In this document: one piece after another, positions 24,967-32,981 of the stretch | How positions within the stretch are numbered: the stretch's first letter is position 1 | Layout: every line of letters begins with the position of its first letter | NCBI GenBank assembly: GCA_964490725.1 | Contig: CAZBDU010000034.1 | Coordinates: 1-48,676, forward strand | DNA length: 48,676 nt | Direction: 5' to 3' | From: CAZBDU01 sp964490725 | GTDB lineage: Bacteria; Spirochaetota; Spirochaetia; SZUA-6; DRHE01 | Translations under genes and position numbers: made by a program | The notes under the pieces: generated by a model | The model's input: only the letters and a program-made list of their open reading frames with translations | Database searches by the model: none | Told to the model about the DNA's origin: nothing

Positions 24967-25022
24967 GCGGCGGCGACAGCCTCGTCCTTCCGTGTCAGCC
25001 AGGATGCCCGCAGCCGCCGCAT
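24965..25022. repeat. Inverted repeat covering the exchanger start codon
   Basis: Perfect 10-bp arms atgcggcggc (24965-24974) and gccgccgcat (25013-25022), 38 bases apart. On the minus-strand mRNA one arm begins in the stop codon of the coiled-coil gene and the other pairs with the AU of the exchanger AUG. Could hold the start closed unless upstream translation melts it. Confidence 0.55.
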
Positions 25023-28000
25023 CACTTCTTGGGCGCCAGCTCCAGGATCAGCTCCACCTCTCCCCGGCTCAGCTTGGTGGTCCGGGCGATTTCGTGCGGC
25101 GACCAGCCCAGGTGCGCCAGCTTTACCACGGTCTCGCGCTTGTCCAGGGGCGGGGCGCCGTCCTCTCGGCGGCCCTTCTTCTCCTCTGCCTTGAGGATGC
25201 TCTCCAGCAGCCTTACCTGCTCCTGAGCCTGCTTGCCCACCGTCTCGAAGCGCGTTTCGGTGCGGGCAAGCCACTCGCGGGCCGTCTCCAGCTTCTCCAT
25301 GCGCTGCTCCAGGGAGGAGAGAAGCGAGTCCAGCTCGGTGATCTTCTCCATCACCTGCTCTGCCTTCTCTCTGTTGGCGGCCACCAGCTCCACCTGGCCG
25401 CGCAGTCCCGCCAGCTGCCCCAGGAAGGACTCCAGGTCCTTGCGCAAGCCGGCGAACTCCTTCTCTAAACTGTCGAGCTGCTGGAAGCTTTTGTCCACTC
25501 CGGCCGTCGTGGTTTCCAGAATGTCTCTCTTCTTCTCCAGCCGCTCGAACCGGCTCTCGGTGACCTTCTCCAGGTTCTCCAGCTCGCGGATCTTGGCCTG
25601 AATCTCTTGCAGCGCGTCCTGGCTGGAATAGACCGTCTCGATACGGTGGTCCAGCTCGCGCGATATGTTCAGCAGCTTCTTGAAGTCCTGGTCCATGTCC
25701 TCCACGCGCCGGCGCTCCGCCATGAGCTTGCTCAGCTTGCCGTTCACCTCCTCGGCGGTCTTCTTCACCCCCGTCACCTGAGAGTCGAGATCCTGGATCT
25801 CCTTGCGCTGGCTCGCCAGGCGCTCCACGTCGGTCTTCATCTCCTCGATGCGGGCCTCCAGGCTGGTCTTCAGCGTGTCGGCCCGCTCGAAGAGCTTGGT
25901 CTGCGCGGTGAAGGCCTTCACGCGCCGGTCCATGTCCGTCAGGTTGATGTTGAGGAGCTTGTATCCCTCGTCGATCTTGCCGAACAGGCTCTGCTGGGTG
26001 GTTTCCAACCGCTCACGCAGCTCGCCCAGGTGCTTGCGGAACTCCTGGCCCCGGCCGTCCAGATCGGACTGCACCTCTCGGGTGCGGCGGGTGAAGTCCT
26101 CCTGGAAGCTCTCAAGCTCTCCCGCGAGCCGCTCCAGGGCCGCATCGGTGCGCGCTGCCATCTCCTGGCGCAGCTCCGCGACCTTCTGGCCCATTTCCTC
26201 CAGCTCCCGGCGAAGCGCGTCGCGCTCGGCCGCCGTGGCGTTCACGATCTGCTCCTTCTGAGCCGCCAGCTCCTCGCCCAGAGCTGCAAGCACGCCCTCC
26301 GTCTGCTCCTGGCTCTTAGAGTATCTCTCCTGAAAGACGCTCTCGTGCTCCTGGATCAGCTGGTCCAGACGAGCCTGCCAGGCGGCTACCCGCGAGCGGG
26401 CCTCCTCCACGGCTTCCTCCGTCTGCCCCTGGGCCTCCTTGACCGAGCTCTCGATCCCATGCAGGCGCTCCTCCAGCTCCGTGCTGACCCGCTGCACGTC
26501 GGCCTCCAGCGTCTGCGCCAGCCGCGCCACCTCCTTGCGGTAGGCCTCCTCTGCCTCGCCGCGGGAACGCTCCAGATCGGACCTCAGCCGCTCCGACTCG
26601 CTGCCGAGGGTCCGCTCGGCGGCTGCAACGCGATCGGTCACCACGCCCTGGAAGTCCACGATTCCCTGCTCGAGATGGCGAAGATCCTCGGTGCTGCCGC
26701 GCTTCACTTTCTCCACGGCCTCTTTCAGCTGGGCGGCGTAGCTCTTCTCCAGCGCCTCCCGCGCGCGCACCTGGGTCCCCTCGATGTCCAGGATCCTGGC
26801 TTCCATCCCCTGCTGCCACTTGTCCACCCTGTCCTCCAGCGCCACGTTGCGTTGCCGCAGGTCCTGGAAGAACTCGTCCTCGAACACCTGGAGCTGGGTG
26901 GAGACGTTCTCGTAGGCCTTGGCCTTCAGCTCGCCGAGCCCCTGCTCGAGCTCCTGCATCTGGCGGCGGATCGCTTCCATCTTGGCTGCCGCCTCCTGGC
27001 GCTGCGCCTCCCGCTCCCCGGCGGAAGACTCCATGTAGCGGGTGAAGTCGGCCTGGACGCGCTGCCCCGTTCGTTCCATGGCCTCCCGGAGGTTCTGCTC
27101 GAGGGCGTCGATGTCGCCCGCCACCCCGTCCAGCTTCTGGAAGCGATAGTCCGCCTGAGCCTCGAAATCCGAAAGCCGCCCTTCCACGCGCTGGAGCACG
27201 GCCAGCTGCAGCTCTTCGGCCGCCTGCTCCATACGCCGGGCGGCCTCCTCCTTGTACCGCTCCGCTTCCTGGGAGAGCGCCGCCAGCTGTTCCTGCAGGG
27301 TACCGCGGAATCCGGCGGCCTCCTCCAGGCTCTTCTCCACCCGGCTGCACTCCTGGCGCACTTCGGCGGCGTCCCGCCGGATCAGCTCCTTGAGGTTGTC
27401 GAAGACCTGCGCCTCCAGCCCTTCCGCCTGCGCCGCGGTCTCGGCCAGCCGGGTCCGCTGCTCCTGGAGCCGCTGGCCGGCCTGCTCCAGCAGCTCCTTG
27501 GCCCCGGCCTCGGTTTCTCCCGCCAGGCTCGCCAGCTTCTCGCCGGCCTGCGCCGCGGTCCGGGCCAGCCGAGCCTCCTGCCGCTCCAGCTCGGCGTGCA
27601 CCTGCCCCAGAAGCTTCTTGACCCGGGTATCGCTGTCCGCCGCCAGGCTCGAGAGCTTCTCCGCGGCGTGGGCCGCCATCTGGGCCAGGCGGTCATGCTG
27701 CTTCTTCAGCTCCCTTTCGCCCTGCTCCATGAGGCCCTTCATCCTGGTATCGGCGTCTCTGGCCAGGCCCGCCAGTTTTCCGTCCGCCTGGCCCGCCATC
27801 TCCTCCAGCCGTGCCTGCCGCTTCTCCAGATCCACGTCCTCCTGGGCCAGGAGCTCCTTCAGCCTGCCATCGGTGTCCTGGGCCAGGCTGGAGAGCTTCT
27901 CCGCGGCCTGGCCCGTGGCCTGCTCCAGCCTCGTTCGCTGCGCTTCCAGCTCGGCGTCCACCGTCTGCAGCAGCTCCCCGACCCTGACCTCGGTCTCATC

Positions 28001-29191
28001 GCCCAGGCTCGAGAGCTTCTCCGCGGCCTGCGCCGCCTTCTGGTCCAGCTTCGTTCGCTGCGCCTCCAGCCGGGCGTCCACCGTTTGCAGCAGCTCCCCG
28101 ACCCTGACCTGGGTCTCATCGCCCAGGCTCGAAAGCTTCCCCGCCGCCTGCGCCCTGGCCTGCTCCAGGTGGACCCGCTGTTGCTCAAAGTCTGCGCCCA
28201 CCATCTGCAGCAGCTCCCTCACCTTGACGTCGGTCTCGCCGGTCACCGTGACCAGCTGCGTCACGGCCTGCGCCGCCCTCTGGTCCAACCGCGCCCGTTG
28301 TTCCCGCAGCTCGGCATCCACGGCCTGCAGGAGCTCCTTGATCCTGGCGTCCGTGTCTCCGGTCAGCGCAGCCAGCTTTTCTCCCGCCTGACCCAGAAGC
28401 TCCTCGGCGTTGCGCTTCAGGGCCTCCGCCCGGACATCCGCCTCACCCAGAAGCTTCTTCAGGGTGGCCACGAACTGGTTGCCCATGGCGGTTCGCTTCG
28501 ACCTGGCTTCCAGCTCGAACTGCTCGAAGGTCTTCTGCAGCTGTGCCGTGGTTTCTTGCTGCATCTGTTCCCGGCGCCCCTCCAGACGCGTGATGTACAC
28601 CGAGAAATCCCTCACCTTCTTCTCCGATTCCTCCAGATTCTTCGCCACCTCCGCCGCCCTGGCCTCGGCTTCCCTGGACAGATCCCGCTGCAGGACCTGG
28701 AGGCCGGCGCGGTTTTCGGCAATGAGACGTTCCTGCGCCTTGCCGATCTCTCCCTCCACCTTGCTCAGCTGCCGGGAGGTTTCCCCGATCTTCTTGCCCA
28801 CCTTGTCCACGAAGAGGCTCTCGGCCTGCACCCGCTTCAGGTTCTCCTCCACCCGGCCGGTCATCCTGACCAGCTCGGCCAACGCCTGATCGTAGCCGTC
28901 CAGGCGGGCCTGAATGCCTTCCATCTCCTGGGCCTTGCCCCCGAGACGCTCCTCGGCCTCCTGCACGCGGCGCAGCACCTCCCGCCCGGTCTTCAGGTTC
29001 ACCGCCAGCTCGATGCCGAGATTCTTCATCTCCCCGGCGCGCTCGTCCACGGCGTGACGCAGGTTCTCCTTGATCTTGTCCGAGAAGCGCTTGACTTTCT
29101 CCAGCGAACGGTTGTTGCGGTCCAGCTGTCTGTAGATGACCAGAACGATCAGGACAGCAAGCAGGGTAATGAGATTACCAATTGAGAACAT
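25022..29191 (-). CDS. Giant membrane-anchored coiled-coil protein, SpiroCoCo-like
   Basis: 1389 residues. An N-terminal membrane helix (about residues 3-20, SIGNLITLLAVLIVLVIY) precedes more than 1200 residues of heptad-rich coiled coil. Residues 284-603 are eight tandem 40-residue repeats. The extreme C-terminus (about 1353-1389) is a small helix-turn-helix-like module, KLAHLGWSPHEIARTTKLSRGEVELIL. ATG at 29191 is preferred over TTG at 29206 because ggagg lies six bases before it. A TTGACA-17-TATCAT promoter precedes it. Resembles the spirochaete SpiroCoCo family by architecture. A cytoplasmic scaffold linking membrane to cytoskeleton, flagella or DNA is inference. Confidence 0.9.
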   Translation of the reverse strand: MFSIGNLITLLAVLIVLVIYRQLDRNNRSLEKVKRFSDKIKENLRHAVDERAGEMKNLGIELAVNLKTGREVLRRVQEAEERLGGKAQEMEGIQARLDGYDQALAELVRMTGRVEENLKRVQAESLFVDKVGKKIGETSRQLSKVEGEIGKAQERLIAENRAGLQVLQRDLSREAEARAAEVAKNLEESEKKVRDFSVYITRLEGRREQMQQETTAQLQKTFEQFELEARSKRTAMGNQFVATLKKLLGEADVRAEALKRNAEELLGQAGEKLAALTGDTDARIKELLQAVDAELREQRARLDQRAAQAVTQLVTVTGETDVKVRELLQMVGADFEQQRVHLEQARAQAAGKLSSLGDETQVRVGELLQTVDARLEAQRTKLDQKAAQAAEKLSSLGDETEVRVGELLQTVDAELEAQRTRLEQATGQAAEKLSSLAQDTDGRLKELLAQEDVDLEKRQARLEEMAGQADGKLAGLARDADTRMKGLMEQGERELKKQHDRLAQMAAHAAEKLSSLAADSDTRVKKLLGQVHAELERQEARLARTAAQAGEKLASLAGETEAGAKELLEQAGQRLQEQRTRLAETAAQAEGLEAQVFDNLKELIRRDAAEVRQECSRVEKSLEEAAGFRGTLQEQLAALSQEAERYKEEAARRMEQAAEELQLAVLQRVEGRLSDFEAQADYRFQKLDGVAGDIDALEQNLREAMERTGQRVQADFTRYMESSAGEREAQRQEAAAKMEAIRRQMQELEQGLGELKAKAYENVSTQLQVFEDEFFQDLRQRNVALEDRVDKWQQGMEARILDIEGTQVRAREALEKSYAAQLKEAVEKVKRGSTEDLRHLEQGIVDFQGVVTDRVAAAERTLGSESERLRSDLERSRGEAEEAYRKEVARLAQTLEADVQRVSTELEERLHGIESSVKEAQGQTEEAVEEARSRVAAWQARLDQLIQEHESVFQERYSKSQEQTEGVLAALGEELAAQKEQIVNATAAERDALRRELEEMGQKVAELRQEMAARTDAALERLAGELESFQEDFTRRTREVQSDLDGRGQEFRKHLGELRERLETTQQSLFGKIDEGYKLLNINLTDMDRRVKAFTAQTKLFERADTLKTSLEARIEEMKTDVERLASQRKEIQDLDSQVTGVKKTAEEVNGKLSKLMAERRRVEDMDQDFKKLLNISRELDHRIETVYSSQDALQEIQAKIRELENLEKVTESRFERLEKKRDILETTTAGVDKSFQQLDSLEKEFAGLRKDLESFLGQLAGLRGQVELVAANREKAEQVMEKITELDSLLSSLEQRMEKLETAREWLARTETRFETVGKQAQEQVRLLESILKAEEKKGRREDGAPPLDKRETVVKLAHLGWSPHEIARTTKLSRGEVELILELAPKK
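27383..28342 (-). repeat. Eight tandem 120-bp (40-residue) coiled-coil repeats
   Basis: Units begin at 28342, 28222, 28102, 27982, 27862, 27742, 27622 and 27502 (minus strand). The consensus runs roughly VxELLQxVDAxLExQRxRL, then a QAAEKLSSL block and a (D/E)TxxR end. Units 2-4 are most alike, unit 8 most diverged, so the middle copies are the newest or gene-converted. Confidence 0.85.
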
Positions 29192-29273
29192 CGTTCCCCT
29201 CCCCAAGGTTCCGTCCGCTGAAAGCGGCCGGCCGTCTTCTCAACTGTACGCGAGCCCTACTGTTTCAAGCTAC

Positions 29274-29302
29274 ATGATAGCTTCCGGTCCCCCCGTTGTC
29301 AA
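29274..29302 (-). promoter_or_regulatory. Strong promoter of the coiled-coil gene
   Basis: Minus strand TTGACA (29302-29297), 17-base spacer, TATCAT (29279-29274). The -35 overlaps the last bases of the upstream HAD gene. The leader to ATG at 29191 would be about 75 bases. Confidence 0.75.
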
Positions 29303-29958
29303 CGATCCGATGGGAGGACGAAATCGGCCAGCTGGTCATAGCTGTTGAAGGTAATATCTGCGCGATTTTGCGGCACACTTCGGGGCGCAAAGTAGGCGGT
29401 CTGCATCCCTACACCCGCCGCACCCTCGACGTCGTACCCGTAGCGATCTCCCACGTAGAGGACCTTCCCGGGAGGCAGCTTCATGCACTGCGCCAGCATC
29501 AGGAAGGGCTCGGGGTTGGGCTTGAGGTAGCCCGACTCCTCGGAGCACAGGGCGCACTCGAACTGACCGTCCAGCCCCAGGTAGCGCACCTTCTGCTCCA
29601 CCGGGAAATCGCTCAGCACGGCCAGCCGCAGGCCCGCGTTCCTGAAGGCGGCCAGCGTCTGGCGCACGCCCGGCCAGGGGCGGATGGTGCGGTAGGAACG
29701 GACCAGCTCGCCGTAGACCAGCCGGTCCAGAAGGCTGCGGGCCTGCTCGGGGGAGCTGCCCATGCGCTCGGCCAGGAGGAGCGCCTGCGTGGCGTGAAAG
29801 TCCTCGATGGGCCTGATCCGCCGGAGCGCGGCCCTGATCCGGGCGAAATGATAGAAGAACCTCGGGTGTCGCGCCGCCACCAGGAAGGGCTTCAACAGCA
29901 TCGCCGAGTAGGGATACAGGGTCCCGTCGATGTCGAAGGCGACGGCCTGGATCTGCAT
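29299..29958 (-). CDS. HAD-family hydrolase
   Basis: 219 residues. Motif I FDIDGTLYPY, motif II AVLSDFPVEQK, motif III Lys in GYLKPNPEPF and motif IV VGDRYGYDVEGA; helical cap between motifs I and II. Likely a small-molecule phosphatase of the phosphoglycolate-phosphatase type; substrate unknown. gagg precedes the ATG, seven bases after the periplasmic Cys/His gene. Third HAD-like gene in this window, and not obviously a duplicate of the others. Confidence 0.88.
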   Translation of the reverse strand: MQIQAVAFDIDGTLYPYSAMLLKPFLVAARHPRFFYHFARIRAALRRIRPIEDFHATQALLLAERMGSSPEQARSLLDRLVYGELVRSYRTIRPWPGVRQTLAAFRNAGLRLAVLSDFPVEQKVRYLGLDGQFECALCSEESGYLKPNPEPFLMLAQCMKLPPGKVLYVGDRYGYDVEGAAGVGMQTAYFAPRSVPQNRADITFNSYDQLADFVLPSDR

Positions 29959-29965
29959 GGATCCC

Positions 29966-31255
29966 TCAGCGCGCCGCGCCTGCAGGTTGCTGCGGGACGA
30001 AGGAGGAGCCCCGGGGAAGGCGCACCAGGTGAACGAAGGAATCCGGATACCGGCCCTGCAGCGACTCCAGGCTGCTCTCCTCGTTGCGCTCGAACACCGC
30101 CACCCGGAAACGCCCGTCGGCGCTGAAGTAGGGGAAGAACACCGCCACGTGAAAGTGCTGGTAGAGCACTGGATCCTTGCCGTACTCGCGGTTCAGAGAG
30201 CCCAGGTAGAAGCTGCCGGGATTCCGGCGGTAGTCCAGGAACAGGGCAAGCCGCAGCTGCGCCAGAGGGTAGCCCACGTCTTCGTAGTAGCGGAGAAACT
30301 CCACCGAACGCACGTCGTAGTCCTCCGGCCCGCCGCGCACGCCGCTCCAGGCGGCGTTCAGGCTCACGGCCAGATTGCGGGTCCAGTCCAGGCCGAAGTA
30401 AGGGTCCCGTTCCTCCTCGAAGCGAGCGCTCCAGCGGTTCCCGCGGCTTTCCAGGTGCTTCTTCTTCAGCGGGGCAATCTCCAGGTAGCGCCCGGTCAGA
30501 GGGAAGAACATCCCGTCCACCACCCACTTGGAGAAGCCGGAGCAGTTGAGGCCCACCTCGCCTTGCTGCTCGCTCCCGTCTGCAATCAGCACGAACCGGC
30601 CCCGGGCGTCCAGCGCCCCGTCGTCCCGGTCCGGCAGCCGGGGCAGAGTGGCGCGGATGCGGGCAACGAGCTCCGGCTCGCCGCGCTCCTCCGGCCCGCT
30701 TTCCAGGAGCGCCGCCCAATCCACCGTGGCCGCGCTCAGCGCCACGATGCGGGAGAACGGCGCGGAGATGAAGTACTGAAGGGGCATCGCCAGCACGACG
30801 TGCCGGTACAGAGGCTGTCCGAACAGATACACGTCCATGACCGTGCGCCGCTTCAAGGGAAACAGGCGCACGAAGCTGCCCGCCTCCCCGCGGAGGAACA
30901 CCTTGATCTGGACGAACTCTCCCGTGGAGAGGCTGCGCTTGATGATGTAGTTGCCCGGCGAGGCGATGGGGAATGACCGGTCGATCCCGTTCAGAAAGAG
31001 GTAGTAGCGGTGCCCTTCCTGGCTCTCGGTGCGCGCCTGGACGGTGTGAGCCCACCCCGCCTGCGGATAGACGGCCGGCCGGGGAGGCCGCTCGCTCACC
31101 GGCGCCTGGACCACCTCGGCCAGCCTCTCCCGGACCTCGTAGTTCTCCGGAACCGCGGCCGCCAACTGGGCGGTGTTCAACGCGGACAGGGACGCCAGGC
31201 CCGTCAGGAACACAAAGGCCGGCGCCACAGCCCTATTCCAAAAGCGTATCCTCAT
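29966..31255 (-). CDS. Exported protein with an NlpC/P60-like Cys motif
   Basis: 429 residues. N-terminal signal-like segment (PAFVFLTGLASLSALNTAQLAAA), then a beta-rich domain (about residues 80-170). GLNCSGFSKWVVDG (Cys238) looks like the nucleophile motif of NlpC/P60-type peptidases, and QHFHVAVFFPYF (H367, H369) could supply the histidine. The order Cys then His fits a papain-like fold, but the 130-residue spacing is long and I recognise no named family. A periplasmic amidase or peptidase is inference. The start overlaps the pyrophosphorylase gene by 23 bases and the HAD gene follows, all in the der-merR operon. Confidence 0.8.
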   Translation of the reverse strand: MRIRFWNRAVAPAFVFLTGLASLSALNTAQLAAAVPENYEVRERLAEVVQAPVSERPPRPAVYPQAGWAHTVQARTESQEGHRYYLFLNGIDRSFPIASPGNYIIKRSLSTGEFVQIKVFLRGEAGSFVRLFPLKRRTVMDVYLFGQPLYRHVVLAMPLQYFISAPFSRIVALSAATVDWAALLESGPEERGEPELVARIRATLPRLPDRDDGALDARGRFVLIADGSEQQGEVGLNCSGFSKWVVDGMFFPLTGRYLEIAPLKKKHLESRGNRWSARFEEERDPYFGLDWTRNLAVSLNAAWSGVRGGPEDYDVRSVEFLRYYEDVGYPLAQLRLALFLDYRRNPGSFYLGSLNREYGKDPVLYQHFHVAVFFPYFSADGRFRVAVFERNEESSLESLQGRYPDSFVHLVRLPRGSSFVPQQPAGAAR

Positions 31256-32609
31256 CGATTCTATTTACGGATGCTGGCAGCTTTCTCTTCAGCTCTTGCT
31301 GGTCCAAAGCGTAGAAGGGGCTGATCTCGATCTTGTGCATGCTGGCCCCCTCCCGCCGGGGGACCTCCACTCCGCAGCCCTCCAGCCAGCGCGCGTACTT
31401 TTCGGTGATTCCGGCGCGACAGGTGTCGATGGAATCCGCACCGCGAGCGTTCTTGAGGGGGGCGAACTCCTCCTGGCGGACCGTCTCGACGAACAAGGGG
31501 GCCCTGGCCCTGGGGATGGCGTCGAAGATGAACATCTCGAACTTCGTGGCCGTGCGCTTCTCCACCCTGCCGCCCTCTGCGTCCGGCACCAGGCAGCTCA
31601 CCTCCTTGCGCGCCCGGTGCAGCGGCAGGTCCGCGGCCACCCTCTCCAGGAAGCGAACATTCAGAACATGGATTGCCGGCGAGCCGTGCGAGTACACCAG
31701 GCGGCCCCGGTCGTCCCGCGCATGCTTGCGGGCTTTGTCCAGGTCGGAGTACTCGATGATTCCCGGCCGCCCGTCGATGAGCCCTATGACACCGAGCTTC
31801 TCGTCCGGATAGGCCTTGGCGATCACTTTCGTGCTCATCTCGGAGCCCCGCGTGCGATGGAGGCCAAGAAAGGCCGGGTCCGGGACATCCACCAGAGGGT
31901 TGTCCACCTGGAAGTAGAACAGCTCCTCCACTCCTTCGCCGGCCATCCTGTCCAGGAGTCCCTGGTCCCGCAACGCGCTGATGGTGCCGCCGTGGCCGTT
32001 GGGGTTCCTGAACAGCCCGCCGTCCTCCGCCAGTATCAGCTTCCCTTCCTCGGTGAGGGAGGGAAAGAGAGCCTGGGTGAAGAACACCACCTGCGACTCC
32101 TCCAGCCCGAACCACCGCTGCCGGCGGAAGAACGCCGCGGTTTCCTCCACGTTCAGGGGGCTGGCCATCACGTACCAGCGCATCTTCCGCTCGTAGCGGC
32201 GGCCGGCGGCGATTATTCTCTCCGCAAACACCTGGAAGAGGGTGGCCTTGCGGATCGGCGTGATCGGGAAGCAGCCCTTGGGCCCGTCGAAGCCCAGCCG
32301 CGAGCCCTGCCCCCCCGCTACGGTCAGAAGCGCCGCCTTTCCCGCACGCAGAGCCGCCTCCCCCTCGCCGATGAACCCTGGGTCGCGCCGCCACTCTCCC
32401 TCCGGCACATAGCTCACCGGCTCCAGCCGGCGCTTCCGCTGCTCCGCGGCGCCCAGCGCCGTCTGCAGTCCGGCCAGCACCTCCCCGTCGAGATCCTCCA
32501 GGTCCTCGAGGAGCCGGCGCCGCCTGGCGGGCGAGCGCTCGCCCCAGTGAGCGAACAGATGGCCCTGGCCGGCCTCTTCCCAACGCCGCCGGATTTCCCT
32601 ATCCTCCAT
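31233..32609 (-). CDS. UDPGP/UAP-type sugar-nucleotide pyrophosphorylase
   Basis: 458 residues. The nucleotide-binding motif VAGGQGSRLGFDGPKG (about residues 97-112) is the signature of the UDP-N-acetylhexosamine/UDP-glucose pyrophosphorylase family more familiar in eukaryotes than the bacterial GlmU or GalU types. Also NGHGGTISAL, FYFQVDNPLVDVPD and EYSDLDKARKH. It probably makes a UDP-sugar from UTP and a sugar-1-phosphate, for peptidoglycan, glycolipid or glycan supply. agaggag precedes the ATG. It overlaps merR by 11 bases. UDP-GlcNAc versus UDP-Glc cannot be told from motifs alone. Confidence 0.87.
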   Translation of the reverse strand: MEDREIRRRWEEAGQGHLFAHWGERSPARRRRLLEDLEDLDGEVLAGLQTALGAAEQRKRRLEPVSYVPEGEWRRDPGFIGEGEAALRAGKAALLTVAGGQGSRLGFDGPKGCFPITPIRKATLFQVFAERIIAAGRRYERKMRWYVMASPLNVEETAAFFRRQRWFGLEESQVVFFTQALFPSLTEEGKLILAEDGGLFRNPNGHGGTISALRDQGLLDRMAGEGVEELFYFQVDNPLVDVPDPAFLGLHRTRGSEMSTKVIAKAYPDEKLGVIGLIDGRPGIIEYSDLDKARKHARDDRGRLVYSHGSPAIHVLNVRFLERVAADLPLHRARKEVSCLVPDAEGGRVEKRTATKFEMFIFDAIPRARAPLFVETVRQEEFAPLKNARGADSIDTCRAGITEKYARWLEGCGVEVPRREGASMHKIEISPFYALDQQELKRKLPASVNRIDEDTLLE

Positions 32610-32955
32610 GATTCTCCTCTCGGCCCTCGCTTTCCGTTACCTTCAGCCAGATGCCGAGCAGCTCCCCCCTGACCCGGGCGATCCGCGAGCGCAGGTTCGA
32701 GTGCGGCGCGTTCAGATCGTTCCAGATCCTGCGCCTGGCCCCTTCCAGGGTGTAGCGGTGGTGGTACAGCAGGTGCTTGATGCGGAAAAGGACCTGCAGG
32801 TCCCGTTCCGTGTACAGGCGCCGCCCGGACAGGCTCTTGCGGGGCGCCACCAGCGGGATCTCCTCCTCCCAGTAGCGCAACACGTGGGGCCGGAGACCCA
32901 GCATACGGCTGGCCTGCCCGATGGTGTAGCGCCTTTCGATCGCCTTTCCGTCCAT
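32599..32955 (-). CDS. MerR-family transcriptional regulator
   Basis: 118 residues. N-terminal winged helix-turn-helix RYTIGQASRMLGLRPHVLRYWEEE, then the wing GRRLYTERDL and a short dimerisation helix. The C-terminal part is too short for a ligand domain and lacks metal-binding Cys. It probably acts on a promoter with a 19-20-base spacer, as family members do; the target is unknown. No ribosome site precedes the ATG. Instead, two three-codon mini-ORFs linked by TGATG lead from the der stop to this start. Confidence 0.88.
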   Translation of the reverse strand: MDGKAIERRYTIGQASRMLGLRPHVLRYWEEEIPLVAPRKSLSGRRLYTERDLQVLFRIKHLLYHHRYTLEGARRRIWNDLNAPHSNLRSRIARVRGELLGIWLKVTESEGREENHGG

Positions 32956-32981
32956 CAGGGGTCCATCAGGGGCCCATCAGG
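32952..32981 (-). other. Stop-start chain: two mini-ORFs in 11-bp tandem repeats
   Basis: On the minus strand the der stop forms TGATG. That ATG reads Met-Gly-Pro-stop, the stop again forms TGATG, the next reads Met-Asp-Pro-stop, and its stop forms TGATG with the merR start at 32955. The repeat period (11 bases) equals ATG plus two codons plus TGA sharing one A. This would let ribosomes step from der to merR by reinitiation. Confidence 0.6.

Noticed and set aside
25607..29185. 1192-codon open frame opposite the coiled-coil gene
   Set aside because: Antisense shadow of a GC-rich, repeat-rich coding region; its peptide is Leu/Gln/His-rich without family motifs and the minus-strand gene is clear.
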